DNA of 64,000 nt from Otatea glauca (GCA_036346275.1 CM070715.1:72341667-72405666); one strand, 5' to 3'; positions 36,022 to 49,159 are shown, numbered from the stretch's first letter. Translations and numbers: made by a program. Notes: generated from the sequence alone by a model not told the origin.

Positions 36022-38906
36022 CTAGAAGCCTACGGGTCTTGGAGGTTGAAGACATGTGATTTGGGACAATAGTATGGATGATGGATCGTTGTTGTCTTCG
36101 TCATAAAACTCGCCATTTTGTTGATTATTTCCTTCATGATGAAGTAGGCGAGCTGGCCTGAATGCCTTGGATTTCGAGGAAGCAGTCCTACCAGAGACAA
36201 CTTGAGGCGCTGTAAGTATAAAAAACAAAATTAAGAGAGAATATAGAAATTGAGTGGTGTGAATCAATGTGTCATGTCGGCATGACTGACCTCTACGTCA
36301 TTGTCTTTTATTGTGCATGATAAGATTTCGCGCATGTCTTGGCACACAGAAGTACCCACATAAATTTGTTCCTTTAATTTGCTTGTGACATTGCAAAAAT
36401 CGAATGAACTAAGATGTCGTCGAAGGAGCTATTTACTATGAAATATGATATAAGAGTATTCCTTCGTGCGTCACTGGAAACTTCGTGCACGGATTGTAAG
36501 GGATTTGTGGTATGGGCGGTATCTCGAGCTCTTCCGACAATATCTTTTGAGCGCCTCTTTCACTAAATGTGTCATCTCTTCAAAGTCTTTTTAGGTTTAT
36601 CTAGTGGATCCATGATCGAGATCTTGCTCTTTTACGGATGAATTATTACGAGAATCAATGGAAGCTACATACACATGCATGATGCCACCATTAGTCCTTA
36701 CATCGAGTAAATAACGAAATAAGCGAGTAATTTAACTGGCTAGTGAGCAACTTACTTAAAATTGTATGGCAAAAGTATAAACTCCTTGTCTTGTAGTTTA
36801 ATCAAAACTTTATATACGTACTCCTCGACCTCCTTTGGTACTCTTTTGATTTCATGTTGGCAAACCATTCCCGGGTCGAGGAATCCCACTGGCCCCTTGG
36901 TTCTTCGTACTTCAATCATCTCGTATCTATATAACGAATTAGTTAGACATGAAATTTATCGGTATTACGTGAATGTAGGCCAAGATTAATATATTAGACA
37001 CTTACAGTGACCAGCATCTCAAAAAAGATATGTCGAGGGCGTCGTGATAGAACAAGTTGTGCAAGTTATCGAATTCTATTAAGAAGTAGCCATGGCCCTC
37101 ATGGTGAAAATGTTCCTCACGGAAAATTGCAGTGATCATCTTTGGGAGTACGCGTCTTGGTTGGATCGATCTAAGTACCATGCATGTAATCGCCGCATCA
37201 TAGGTGTTAGACTTTTTAACTTGAAGCGGTGACCAAGGGCTTCCTACCTCGAATTTCAATCTTTGTTGATCATCTTGGTCATCGACTTCGCCTTGCCCTT
37301 ACTTTTTGTCGCACGACATCATACTCGATCTGGCCTCTTTGATCCGGGCCGTCTGACTTGTCTAATGTGCCAATTTTTGGGATCGAGGTTGTTGGTTTGT
37401 CATTTGAAGTACCAGTGTTATAGGTTTACGCTTTGGAGTACTAACGGTGGCCATCTTGATGGGGTCCTCAATGCATTTCTTTTCTACCTCATTTTGCTTC
37501 TTCCCGTTTCACTCACGAGTCTTTGGTGACGGATGCGAGGATTATCTTCGCGGAGAGGATGGCCTTGCATGGTCCAAGATTTATGTCACGCTTGCGCCAT
37601 TGGATGAATGAGTGGGCGGCACTTCCTAGAGTAGTTATCTCATCATTGGTGGGTTTTCGGTCCGATCTCGAAGAACGTGTAAATACCGTGTCCACTTGGA
37701 CCTTTGCATAACTCGGCGCTATCGGGTATTGTGCGGACACCCTTCTTGGCACGGATAGACTACCCACAGAGCGGCTGTACAAATATGTTCATCACGGGCA
37801 CGTTGAGTGACAGGTGTGGGGTCACGTATGTCGTCCACGGGATAATGGTTGTTGTCCGCCGCCAATGGCGTGGGCGCGCAATCGCTAACTGCGACGACTG
37901 TGGGATCGAGAAAACGTTGTGGGCCTGCGACTGACTCAAGGCTTGTTGTACTTGTCGTTCAACTTGTTCTTCAATGGTGCCTTGTATTTCTCGCAGAACC
38001 CTTTCCTTCATCATTTCCATTTCCTTCTCAGCCCGCTCATCTTTAGCTCTCTTCCGACTCCTATAAGAGTCTCCGTGCTCAGGGAATCCACTCCTCCATG
38101 GAACCTTGACCCCGACGCCTCGTGTCCGACCAGGGTGCTCTTTGTTTCCTAGGGCCGCTGTTAGCTCGTCTTTCTCCCTGTCTGGGTGAAAAGATCCTTG
38201 GGTGGACTGGGCGTGAAACTCGTGAACTCGTTGCGTCATTGCTTCGTCTTCACTGCTCTTGAATGATAAACCCCCAGTAGACAACATATCTGCCCTCGCT
38301 AGCACGTAGTGCTTCACTCGGTCTGGTAGTCCGATCAAGGGACTTGTGCCAGCCAATTGGACCGCTTCTAATTCTTGCCTCTCCCATTGAGCAATTTTAC
38401 CCGCGTACCCACTCGTGCCAAGTCTGTGGGGGTGAGTATTCCTTCTTGCGATGCTAATGTGGTCCTCACTGGACTTCCTTGCTGCTTCCGATTGCTTCAT
38501 CGCCACAAACTCATCCCAATATGGCTCCAATCTTGGGTACTCTCCGATGGCTGACCGGTTTTGCTTCACATAATTTGTGTTCAGCCTCGCCTTGAAGTTT
38601 CTCCACGCCGCATCCATGGTCATCAATGCGTCGCGACGCACAAGATCTTCGGCTCCTTCGGGAATTGAAGGTTTCTTTGAGCTCATCCACGATCCTCTTT
38701 GGTGGCTCGGGGCACTTTATGCCAATCCGAAAAGGTGATTGGCACTTTATCCTTCTACGATGTACCCGCATGTTGACTTTGTATTTTCTTGCTGATTTTC
38801 TCGGTGCAGGGGGCCCCATATCTAAGACCTCCGAGATGGTGTACCGCCTTGAGCTTCTTAGTTTTCCTCGTCCTCGGCGTCTTGCAGCAGGAGCATCATC
38901 TCGCAC
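36022..38906 (-). pseudogene. Second CACTA gene of element B: Transposase_24-like region plus C48/Ulp1-like protease
   Basis: On the minus strand: a basic N-terminus (RRRGRGKLRSSRRYTISEVL, 38906 downward); the long open stretch 38686-37760 with AWRNFKARLNTNYVK, ARRNTHPHRLGTSGYAGK and a charged coiled segment; VTLGSAAHSFIQW-like text near 37600-37630; HDALDISFLRCWSL ending at 37002; FLDPGMV and KEFILLPYNF, with a GTAAGT donor near 36750. Degenerate protease text follows: KGTNLCGYFC with catalytic-type Cys at 36358-36360. A final segment after a TTACAG acceptor (36207) ends QQNGEFYDEDNNDPSS...GF at 36022. The FHWVL His motif is not clear. Frameshifts make it a pseudogene, though its Transposase_24 part is open for 308 codons. 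Confidence 0.8.
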
Positions 38907-40639
38907 AGCGGTGGAGGCCTCGGCACATTCGGTGGTTGGGTGGAGGGTAAGGTACCGCCGGGCTCTCCTCCACTATAGGCTCGGTTTGGGCTCCATTAGA
39001 ACTACAGATTCAACCCGAAACATAATTTTCAATCAATTATTACAGAATCATCTCATGGATTTTCAAAGTCTGTATGTCTTGTCCTGTGTGTAATATTGTG
39101 TGTTGCTAAGATGAAAATGATTTTGCAAGAGCAAGATACTTAATTAGCTCGAACAAAACTAATTAAGCAAGCATTAACTCTTGAACTAGTCTTGATTGGT
39201 TGTAAATTTTGTGGACCCAATATGTAGCTATGGTGCATACAGTGAGCACTAAAATGCTACACACATACACCTTGCAACGCCCATGGTTTGCATTAATGAA
39301 ACTCAATCTAAATAAAACATGTAGGACAAGTGGAAGATGAAAACATGTAGGGCAAGTGGATGACTACAGAACAAAGCATGCAGATGCAACAAGTGGAAGA
39401 TGATCCGTAGCATTCTTAGCTAGGCCTAAAATATGGTAGAAGCGAAGAATGAAGTAACAGGTTCGTCTAATAAGTATAAATGATTTTAACCATTCATTAA
39501 GTGTATACCCAACCACAAACAGGAATAGAGTTTCACAGTATAGTTATAAAAGTCTTAGGAAATGATTAGACAGCGGCATGTTCAGCAATGTAGAAACAAC
39601 ACATGATTAAACATCAGGGTGTGAAGTAAAATTAGGTAGTAGTCAAAAGAGACATCACAGTATGATAATAGAGTGATCCAATACTCAGATTTCAGACTTG
39701 CCATATATCACTTTTAATCATTGCACATATGAGCACAAGTGCAACCACACTAATGCTTGATGAATCTTACAAAAGTTACACATACATCAAATGAAAAGTA
39801 GAATATACAACTGTAATGTACTAACCCTTGCCGTGAAACTGTGGGTACTCTAAAACTATGAAACACAGTTAGACTATTACATGACCACAACTTAGATCAC
39901 AATTTCAACAGTGATGATCAGAACGGGGCCAAGAAAAGTTCCATTCTGGTATGACGGGTTAGGCTTCAAGATTTTTCAAGTTGAGCGGGCTCCGATTGTC
40001 TAGATCAATATTCTAAGAAAATTAGGCAAGTTAATTAATTCTTGTTCCTGTTGCTTGCTTAAAGAAATAATTGGCACATACTCATGCATAATGGTGGTGG
40101 TTGTCTCTTGGCAATAATTAACCGACGAAAGGATTTCAATATCCCCAACGGTGAAGCCTTTGTTTATTAACCGCCAAAGGATTTCAATATCCCCAACGAT
40201 TGCACAAATCATGCAAGAAACCGTGATACCCTTCCTCTAAGAGCTTGCACAAAGATAACCATATATATATATATATAAACTTGTCTCTTTAGGATCCCAT
40301 GGTCTTAATCATGACACAGAAAAGTGTTTGCAATAGACAATAACTCCTAAAATGATGTTTTGTGCTATGGGTGTATTCATCTTGTGCTAAACTGCTCAAA
40401 AATAATTCCATGCCCGCACTTATTATATTCCGACCGTCGAGAAAAGGCTAGCTTTTGCTTGTTTGACATGTTTATTCCTAATTAGTTGATGACTAAGTGT
40501 TCCATTACACAACAACACATGATAGTGTCTGATGGAAGTGTTTTGGGCGTGAGCAACGCAAGAAAGCGGCGATCACGTGTCTTGATCAAGAGATGCATGT
40601 AGCAAGAATCATCCAAATGCACGGCAACCATGCATGCTA
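38907..40639 (-). other. Intron-like DNA of the second gene of element B
   Basis: AT-rich, no coding domain, between the GC-rich leader exon and the first recognisable coding segment. It contains an (AT)n tract at about 40261-40277 and a short duplicated phrase (AAAGGATTTCAATATCCCCAA) at about 40129 and 40172. Confidence 0.55.
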
Positions 40640-40955
40640 ATCACAAGAACATGACGAGTAGAGCACAGCGAGAAAATGTGGCACCTGGGGGCGGTGTCGG
40701 CGGGTCGGCGTCGTTAGGGACGGCGTCGGGGCGTCGAGTCGGTAGCGGCGTCGGGCGTGGCGCGAGGGCGGCGGCGACCGTGGCGGCGTCGGCTGGGTCG
40801 GCGTCGTTAGGGGACGGCGTCGGGCGTCGGGTCGGGGCGGCGTCGGGCGCGAAGCGGGGCGGCGAGGGCGGTGTCGAGCACGGAAGCTCAAGGGTTTTTA
40901 GGGTAGAAGAGAGAAGGGCGGAGTTTTAAGGGTAAAGGGTACAAGCGGTGGATCT
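40640..40955 (-). other. Putative GC-rich leader exon of the second gene of element B
   Basis: Lies directly downstream of the minus-strand TATA box. Built largely of GGCGTCGG-type words with a duplicated block (about 40696-40742 and 40790-40835). Open frames exist on both strands because of base composition; none shows a domain. Confidence 0.4.
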
Positions 40956-40957
40956 AT

Positions 40958-41130
40958 TATTTATAGATGGAGTATTATCGCTGGCGGTTCTTAGAAAGAA
41001 CCGCCATCGATAATATTATCTGTGGCGGTTCGTATCTGAACCGCCAGCGATAAATGTATTATCGTGGCGGTTACGTATACGAACCGCCATAGATAATGTT
41101 ATCGATGGCGGTTCTTTTAAGAAACGCCAG
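40958..41130 (-). promoter_or_regulatory. Internal subterminal-type repeats plus TATA box (element B)
   Basis: Three hairpin pairs (GGCGGTT...AACCGCC, 40978-41130), like those at the element ends, lie between the transposase 3' end and the leader of the second gene. CTATAAATA follows on the minus strand at 40958-40966, about 10 bp away. Equivalent to 10487-10573 in element A. Confidence 0.62.
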
Positions 41131-41630
41131 CGATGTGCCTCTATACCTTGAAATTTGTTTACGAATCTTATCTGACTATTGTCGAATAGCGTACCGAGTT
41201 CGAAGACCTAGTTTTTGGTCTTTGCGCAATTGCGGCGTTTTACGATTTTGTGTATTACTTGTAAAGCAAATACATAAGCGAGTTCTGAGAAAGAATCCTG
41301 GACTCCTTTCATCCGACGGACTCAACAAACTCTCCAAACTTTCAATCGGATAGAACACTATTTTGTCATCCCAAGCAAAACAAACAAGTACTCTTGATTA
41401 ATCAAACAATCACCAAAACTAGCAAAGTCCAAATCGACTCAAAGACCAAAAAAACTAGCACATAGCTAGGAAACAAAACCGAAAACAGACTTTGAACTAC
41501 CATGCAGAAGATTATCTTCAACAGTGGTTATCATTAGGGTTGATTACATAGAGGAAGATTTGTGCGGCCTGGTCATAATTTGCCCAGGAGCTAGCTCCGC
41601 CTCTGATATTTTGCCATTACTCGTATATAG

Positions 41631-44600
41631 CTAATTATTTTCTTTCACAATTTGCCCTTCTTCATGATCGTCGCGATGATAGGTAGCTTCCTGAGTGGTT
41701 TCTTCCTCGAGCCTGATGTTGCCATCTACGAAAGGAGGCAACTCATCAAACTGGTTGTACTCTTCCTCATCCATGACATTCTCAACTCCGACGATCCTTC
41801 TTTTCCCCTGAAGAACTACATGGCGCTTCTTATCTGCCGGGTCGATTACATAGAAGACTTGTGCTACTTGCTTCGCAAGTACGAATGGTTCATCTCAGAT
41901 CCGACATGTTCGATGTCCAAAGTAGTGAAGCCGTGCTTGTCCACCTTGACACCCTTTGGGAGTTGTACCCAACGACACGAAACATTGGGATCTTAAAAAT
42001 ACGATGAGTCGAGCTCCCAAATCTCTTCTATGAACCCGTAGAAGCTACTCTTCTTACTACCTGTGTTGTCATAGGCATCTATGCGAACACCACTATTTTG
42101 GTAAGTGCTTTTGCTATCCTGAGATCTCGTGTAAAAGGTATATCCATTTATGTCGATCCTTGCCATGTCAAGATTGTACCGATGGCCCTTTTGCCACCAC
42201 CTCAACATGACACTCGTTTCTTTCCAGTCATATGCTCTTTGAACCAATGATTGAACAAACGGTTATGCTATTTTGTTACCCAAACCTCTGATCGTCCACG
42301 ATTTTCTTCTCGTAGCTTATCCTTGTGCATGTCCATATAAGAGGACACCTCAACTGACTGTTGCAAAACTGTGAAATGAGCTTTTTCGAATAATCCATGA
42401 TCGTAAGAATTTGTTGATTTCCTTCCAATCGTCCCTTTCCCACCGACCTACCCTCATGTCGGGATCGGGCACTCCTACGGTTCCACCCCTCCATGTAATC
42501 CACGCAAAACTCGATAACCTCCTCGGTTGCATAACCTTCCACAATGCACCCTCGTAGAGATCGATTGCGTACATACTTCTTCAGGATACCCATTTACCTT
42601 TCGAACGGGTACATCTGATGCAAGAATACGGGGCCACATACATTTATCTCATTCATAAGGTGAACAATGAGATGAACCATTATATCGAAAAATGATGGAG
42701 GGAAATACATCTCTAGCTGGCATAGTGTCTTAACCACATCATTCTGCGGTTCAGAAAGTCTGATGGGATCGATGACCTTCTGTGAAATCGTGTTGAAGAA
42801 GAAACACAACCTCATGATTGCCTCTCGGACCTTTTCAGGCAAAATACCTCTAATTGCAATAGGAAGCATTTGTGTCATCATCACATGACAATCATGAGAC
42901 TTCATGCCAGTTAACTTCAAATCTTTCATCGAGACCAGTTTCTTGATGCTTGCGGAGTAACCGAACGGAACTTTCACACCATGCAAGCATTTGCAAAGTT
43001 CTGTTCTCTCTTTGTTCGAAAGAGTGTAGCAAGCTGGGGGAAGGTAAAGTCGCCCTTTCCCGGTGTCCTGAGGATGTAGCTCAGCTCTGATTTTCATATC
43101 TTCCAGGTCCCTTCGTGCCTTTAGTCCGTCCTTAGTTTTGCTAGGAATGTTCAGCAAAAGACCAATCAAGCTATCACATACATTTTTCTCTACGTGCATG
43201 ACGTCTATGCAGTGTCGAACTTCTAAGTCCTTCCAATAGGGCAAGTTCCAAAATATCGATCTCTTCTTCCATGTGGTCTTCTCAGTACGAGACCTCGATG
43301 TATTATTACTATCTCCCTTTCCAAGTACGACATTAATATCCTTAACCATATCATATACCTCTTCCCCACGACGAGGCCTTGGGGCTATACCATCCTCTTT
43401 TGTCCCGTCGAATTGTTTTTCATATTGCGGTAGGGGTGATTCCTGCGAAGGAACCTACGGTGATGCATGTACACGTTTTCCTCGAGTTATTGAGCCACAC
43501 ACTAGCGGTTTCATCCATGCACTGGGGCATGCTTTGGCCCCTTTTATAGTACGACCGGATAGGTTACCAAGGGCAGGGAAATCATTGATGGTGCAAAACA
43601 ACAATGCCCGTAGGATGAAGTACTCTCGCTTGTACTCATCCCATACCTGTACACCTTCGTTCCACAGTATCACAAGATCTTCCACCAATGGTTGTAGGTA
43701 TACATCAATATCATTGCCAGTTGTCTCGGCCCTTGGATAAGCGACATCATAATGTACTTTCGTTTCATACACAACCAAGGAGGAAGGTTGTAGATCTGAG
43801 AGTTCTGGCCAAGTGCTATGAATACTACTCATGTTACCGAAAGGATTCATTCCATCCGTACTCAACCCAAACCTTACATTCCTCGGTTCATTCCTCAAGT
43901 CCATCCTAAAGAGCCTATCGATGGTTCTCCACCGGCGTAATCGGCAGGTGTCTCGACTTTCCATCCTTTTACGCTCTTACGAGTGCCATCGCATCGATTG
44001 GGCATGCTTTTGTTTCCAAATAAGCGCTTCAACCTAGGTATTACCGTAAATACCACACCACTTTAGCGGAGCCCTTTCTTCACCACGGTGCCCTCATTGT
44101 CATGGCCTTTACGCTTGTATCGTGATGATTTGCACACGGACAAACATGCATGTCTCAGTATACTCTTTGCGATAGAGTACACAATCGTTTGGACATGCAT
44201 GTATTCTTTCTACTTCCAATCCCAATGGACATACAACCTTCTTAGCTAAATAAGTGGTTATCGGCAATACGTTTCCATCTGGAAGCATGTCCGCTAAGAG
44301 TTGTAATAGCGCCGTGAAACTTTATCGGACCAACCATTGCTTGCCTTCAATTTTAGAAGTGAAAGCACGGTGTGCAACTTTGTGTATTCCTCCTTGCAAC
44401 CCGGGAACAAAGGTGTGTCAAGTCATCCAACAAACCCTTGAATTGATTAAACTCTCTCGACTAGTGTAGTTCCATACGCATCGCGCAACATCCGAGCAAG
44501 ATTATTATCGTCATCAATGTCCAACCTATCCTCATCGGATCCATAATCGATGTCACCGCCATAATGCCTTCTCCATCATCCAATACGTTATCACCTTCAT

Positions 44601-44845
44601 GTATGTTTTCCTCTTCACCGTGACTTGTCCAACGTGTATAGCCAAGTACAAAACCTCTTGAATCAAGTGCAAGTGGATGTGCTCTTTGTCCAAAACATTT
44701 TCTCATTCTTGCAATCAATGCATGGACAATGTATGTACTCCGTCTTCTTGTGCAACTTGTTCTCCTCAATGCTCTTAGAAAAGCAGATACCCCATCGATG
44801 TAATCTAAGTGTAACGGTTCGCATTGTACATCCATCTCGGTCCAT
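41631..44845 (-). pseudogene. CACTA TNP2-like transposase of element B (broken)
   Basis: The start ATG at 44845 (MDRDGC) is set by alignment with the other two copies. In order: N-terminal CPCIDCKNEKMF zinc-type segment; WSDK and LKRLFGNK regions with frameshifts; LSTDGMNPFG of the Transposase_21 core near 43843-43872; a long open stretch 43349-42594 (251 aa) with HCIDVMHVEKNVC, LTGMKSHDCHVMMTQMLP, LEMYFPPSFFDIMVHL and HQMYPFER (DUF4218-like); CIVEGYATEEVIEFCVDYM; then a DUF4216-like end with WVQLPKGVKVDKHGFTTLD and the stop at 41631-41633. Numerous small frameshifts and stops occur, but no large insertion. It resembles the element A protein closely in the open stretches. Confidence 0.87.
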
Positions 44846-44872
44846 CTAAAATTAATTAACATATAAAAATTG

Positions 44873-45440
44873 ATTAAAAACTAATCTAATTACTTATCAT
44901 CTAAATGAGCTAGATAGTAAATTCATCATCTAAAAATGATGAGCATCCACCTACCAAATTAGCTAAAATTTCATGTATATTAATATCCAATAATCTTAAT
45001 TAAATAAATTTAATATATGTCCGCACTAATGGAACCAAATTAATAGTAATTAAAAACTAATCAATACTTTTCCTGTAAAGAAGCTAGATAATAAATTCAT
45101 CATCTAAAAATGATGAGCACCCACCTACCAAATTAACTAAAATTTCATTTATATTAATACCCAATAATCTTAATTAAATAAATTTATTATATGCAAGATG
45201 TATATGTCCGTACACTAATGGAACTAAATTAATAGTAATTAAAAACTAATCTAATTACTTATCATCTAAAAGAGCTAGATAATAAATTCATATATATGCA
45301 AGATGTATATGTCCGTACACTAATAGAACCCAATTAATAGTAATTAAAAAACCAATCTAATTACTTATCATCTAAAGGAGCTAGATAATAAATTCATCAT
45401 GTATCAAATTAACTTAAAATGCAATTAATATTAAATATAT
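44873..45440 (-). repeat. ~180-bp AT-rich tandem repeats in the TNP2 leader of element B
   Basis: Two full and two partial copies with shared AAAAACTAATC, TTATCATCTAAA, GAGCTAGATA.TAAATTCAT, CACCTACCAAATTA and CTTAATTAAATAAATTTA. They occupy the same place as the unrelated ~110-bp leader repeats of elements A and C. Confidence 0.8.
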
Positions 45441-45768
45441 GCTTAATCATAATTCATCATCTATAAAAGGAACACAACATCATCTAATGAACCTAGCTAG
45501 GAAATAAATTCATCAACTACAAAATAGTAGCTAAATAAAAATAAACAAAATCTAAACTTTTCATCTCATCTACATATAAATCCTAATTAAACTTGGTTTA
45601 AAAATTAAATTGCAACAAGATTAACACAAATCAAGAGAGGAGAAAAAATAACTCACCAAGGAACAACTAGAGGAAGTACAAGCACAAGAATTGGAGAAAA
45701 CGAAATCTGAAATTTAGAAGTTTTGGTTTGCTCTCGGGAAGAAGAAGACCAGTGCTGCTACTGAACAC

Positions 45769-46147
45769 CTATTTATAGGCAATATTATTAGTGGCGGTTT
45801 TTAACTAGAACCGCCACTGATAACATTATCTGTGGCGGTTCTATCCTCGAACCGCCACGGATAATCCAATAGAATCAGTGGCGGTTGGAGGATAGCACCG
45901 CCACTAATAACCTAGTTATCAGTGACGGTTCTAGCTTCCAACCGCCATCGATAATGTATTTATTATCGATGGCGGTTCTATCCTTGAACCGCGATAATAA
46001 TTATCGATGGCGGTTCTAGGATAGAACCGCCACTGATATTTTTCCCGCCATTTTTGAAATAGAACCGCCACTGATAATTATCTTTGTGGCGGTTCGAAAA
46101 AAACCGCCACAAATAGACCGTCACCTATTGCAGGTTTTGGCGTAGTG
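45769..46147 (-). promoter_or_regulatory. 5' terminus, subterminal repeats and TATA box of element B
   Basis: About seven hairpin pairs of GGCGGTT...AACCGCC run from the CACTACGCC terminus inward to 45785. CTATAAATAG on the minus strand (45769-45778) follows within about 10 bp. It is inferred to be the transposase promoter, with transposase sites just upstream. Confidence 0.75.
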
Positions 46148-46331
46148 GGCCAAGCCCACCACCTCCCTTTATCGGGTCACAGCCCCTACATTTAACTGAG
46201 CTAACCGGGATGCCATTGTCGTCATTAATGCCAGTGCGCACCCTCTATCGCACTCTACCATAGACCATGCCTAATTCTTTGACACCCACACCACACAATA
46301 CACCACTCTTGATGGTGGTAGGTGTTTGTCT

Positions 46332-47823
46332 CAAGGATTCAAATTTCATTTTGGATAAAATATCACCCCGGACAGGAATCCAAAATTTCACCGAAATTCA
46401 AATATTTTGGACAAATCTCGTTCGAAATTCAAAAACAAAAATTCAAATCCGGTTTGTTTTCTACAGAGAAAAACGAAATTTTGCTGAAAAGTCCCGAAAT
46501 TTCGGGCGAAATACTCGAATTTTTTTGCAACTGTAAAAAAGTGGATCAAACGATGTCGAAAAATTTCGAATTTTTTTTGGAGAGTCTTGACACATATCGG
46601 ATATTTCCAAAAGAATTTCAGATAATTCTGAAGTCTGTGGAATTTTTAAATATTCAAACATTGCTACTGTCCTGATAAAACGCTGACCGGCAATTTTGAA
46701 CCGAATGTATAATGGTCCAAACCACGTTATAAACTTTTGAAATTTTTTTTGCATGGTTATCATGCATCTATAATGTTATCATAAAATTTTCAGGGGATGA
46801 TCGAATAGTATTACTGCCCTGTTAAAATGCTTACCAGCAAAATTGAACAAAATGAAAAATTATCTAAACCACGTTAAATACTTTTGAAAATTTTTGTGGA
46901 TGGTCCTGATGTAACATTAATGTTTATTTAAAATTTTTAGATGATGATCATTCTCAAATAATGTTTAAAAAGTTAGACAGTGCTATATCCTGATACAAGC
47001 CTGATGATCAATACATAGATTTGCTTTAGCAATAAAAAAAAGCTTAAAATTTTTGAAAATTTTACAGAAGGGTGATAAGGAAGTTCTTAATGTCTCATAA
47101 ACATTTTCAATCATGATCACACACCAGTGAATTTATAAAATTCTTAGAAGGCACAGTACCATTTATGTTCTTCTCTTTTTTATTTTTGAAATATAATATA
47201 ACAAACGAAGTTCAATGCTTACATAGATTTGATTAATCAAAGAAAAAAGTTGATTTTTTTTGAAAAATTTATATAATATTACTGAGGAAATTATTAATCT
47301 CTCACAAAAATTTTAGATCATAATCACATTCAAGAAAATTTATAAAATTCTGACAATTTAACTGTCCCAATTATGTTCATTCTGTTTTTGATTTTTTAAG
47401 GATAACAAATGAAGTTAATTTTTTTTTATATTTTTTATGTATGATACTAACATACTAAATATAGTACTACAAAATTTTGAGCTCGTTTTCAAGCTTGTAC
47501 TATTTTATAAAAATATGACAGTGTTTCTACCAAAATTTTAAAATGTCTCAAAAATTCGGTTTTTCAACAAATTTTCGAAGGAGATGGCTTTCCTAATGGT
47601 TATTGGACCAAATCTGGTAAATTCCGGTCCTAAAAGTTTCAAAACCGGCCAAAAAACATGAAATTTCGGCGAAATTTCGCCGAGAGAAAACGAAATTTTG
47701 GGTACTGTAGCAATTTCAAATTTTTAATTTTTTTTATCCAGCCGGTAGTTTACATTTCGGGGTGGTCCAAAATCCAAAATTTCGGCGGAATTTCGCCGAA
47801 ATTCGGGGAGATTTGGAACCCTG
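46332..47823. mobile_element. Non-autonomous hAT element
   Basis: The termini CAAGGATTCAAATTTC (46332) and, reading inward from the other end, CAGGGTTCCAAATCTC (47823) are hAT-like (CAGGG start). A perfect 8-bp duplication GTTTGTCT (46324-46331 and 47824-47831) fits hAT integration. The 1.49-kb interior is AT-rich, with GAAATTTCG/CGAAATTTC words near both ends, and has no transposase; it would need a hAT transposase supplied elsewhere. Confidence 0.85.
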
Positions 47824-47831
47824 GTTTGTCT

Positions 47832-48956
47832 GATATGCACGCTTGATGAACTTGTGAGGTGGAAATGATAGCTTGGTTGTTAATAGGATGGTGTTTTTGG
47901 GTGTTATTGCATCTGATTCGTGCAAATGACCATGTCAGCTTGGGTGGTGTACTTTGTGTAGCTTTGGTGCTTCTGGATGTGCTGAAATTGTGAGGTTAAA
48001 TCACCTTACTATATATGCATCTGGTGTTGATTCACCCGTAGGAATGAGTTTGAAGGTGTGGTCATCAATCTTCATGCTGTTCTAAACTATAGCAAGTTCA
48101 AATTTTAAATTACTTATGGTTGGGTCAAATAGGAACAAGTAAAATTTGCCGGCATGAAACTAAGAATACACCCCTGAAACTTTGCTTCCATTTAGACTTA
48201 TGCCTGCCTGACTTCTGTTCCTTAAACTCTGATGACTAATGTTGGCGGGTAAACGGGTATGCCCGCAGGTGACGGGTATGGGTGATGTTCTTCGCCCATC
48301 ACCCTTCGCGTGTATACCTGCGGGAGAGATTTTGGGTGGCAGGCATGGGTATGGGCGAGTACTATCCGTGCCCGCCACGCTCGATTGCCATACCTATTTG
48401 TAGCTCAAACCCTAAGCAACGTTCAATTAGCATGAAGCCTATCGCTGCCGACCTCGACATCACCATCCTACCCTCTCCGGTGAGCTTTATACTTATACAT
48501 GGTCATTTACATGCTCCTAGTCCTCCCTGGAACCTTATGCACACAATGGTTTAAGCAAATATTTGTCGCCGAGCTCCACCATCGTTCCAGCGTGTCGTCG
48601 CCCAAATTTCCTTGATGCCAGCCTCTTTCCAAAGCTCATATCTGCCGCCAGTCACCTGGGTAGGTACCTGGAGTTCCCAGGATGCTTCTATGCTCATCGT
48701 TCAACTTGTTTGAGCCATCTTCCGCGCTAGTTCCTTTCTACCTCTTCCGCCACCATTCTTTGTCACTGTTAGCTCGACTTCGACTACCTTAGGCCATGTC
48801 GTCACCGCTAGTGGCCTCGTTGTCAATCCCGTGACTCATTTTGATGTTTCCCACCACAAATCCTTGTGTCGTTCGCTACCAGAGACCTCCACCACTTTCC
48901 TATGTTTCCTTCATCTATTCTCTTTTACTGTTATTGACATTTAGGGTCCACATGTG
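47832..48956. other. No gene recognised
   Basis: It includes a GGGTATGGG/CGCCCAT-rich inverted patch at about 48245-48380 and a C-rich stretch with short Ser/Pro frames (48420-48940). No domain or element end is clear. Confidence 0.5.
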
Positions 48957-49159
48957 TAAGATCGAGGATGCCGACTAGAGGGGGGTGAATAGGCGGCTAT
49001 AAAAATTTCTTCTACGATTAATTAAAATCTCGCCTACGTACGCTTGTCAAAAGCTAAATGATAATCGATGCGGAAGCGATAAACTAAGGTTTTGACAATT
49101 AAAGCCTAAGTCAACTAGGCTCACTAAGTGCACTAGCTAATTACACTACTACACAAAAG

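Larger units (their letters stand above)
33133..46147 (-). mobile_element. CACTA (En/Spm) element B, two-gene, 13 kb
   Basis: The right (5') end is CACTACGCCAAAACC on the minus strand at 46147; the left (3') end is CACTACCTTGAAAAAGG at 33133. Both are followed inward by arrays of GTGGCGGTT...AACCGCCA pairs. The transposase (44845-41631) and the Transposase_24/C48 gene (38906-36022) run in the same direction with a repeat-flanked internal promoter between them, the same plan as element A but with GGCGGTT in place of GACGGTT. The flanking triplets (ACA left, GGC right) do not match, so an end may have decayed or been exchanged. Confidence 0.82.

Noticed and set aside
36022..36267. 82-residue frame with an apparent signal peptide, suggesting a small secreted peptide gene
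   Set aside because: The hydrophobic start is the translation of a pyrimidine-rich intron end (TTACAG acceptor at 36207). The rest aligns in position and closing phrase (NGEFYDED) with the last exon of the CACTA protease gene.
40630..40929. 99- and 84-residue Gly/Ala/Arg- or Pro-rich frames on both strands
   Set aside because: Open because of GC-rich repeats; no start context or domain.
33133..46147. Target-site duplication for CACTA element B
   Set aside because: Flanking triplets ACA and GGC differ, so no duplication is claimed.
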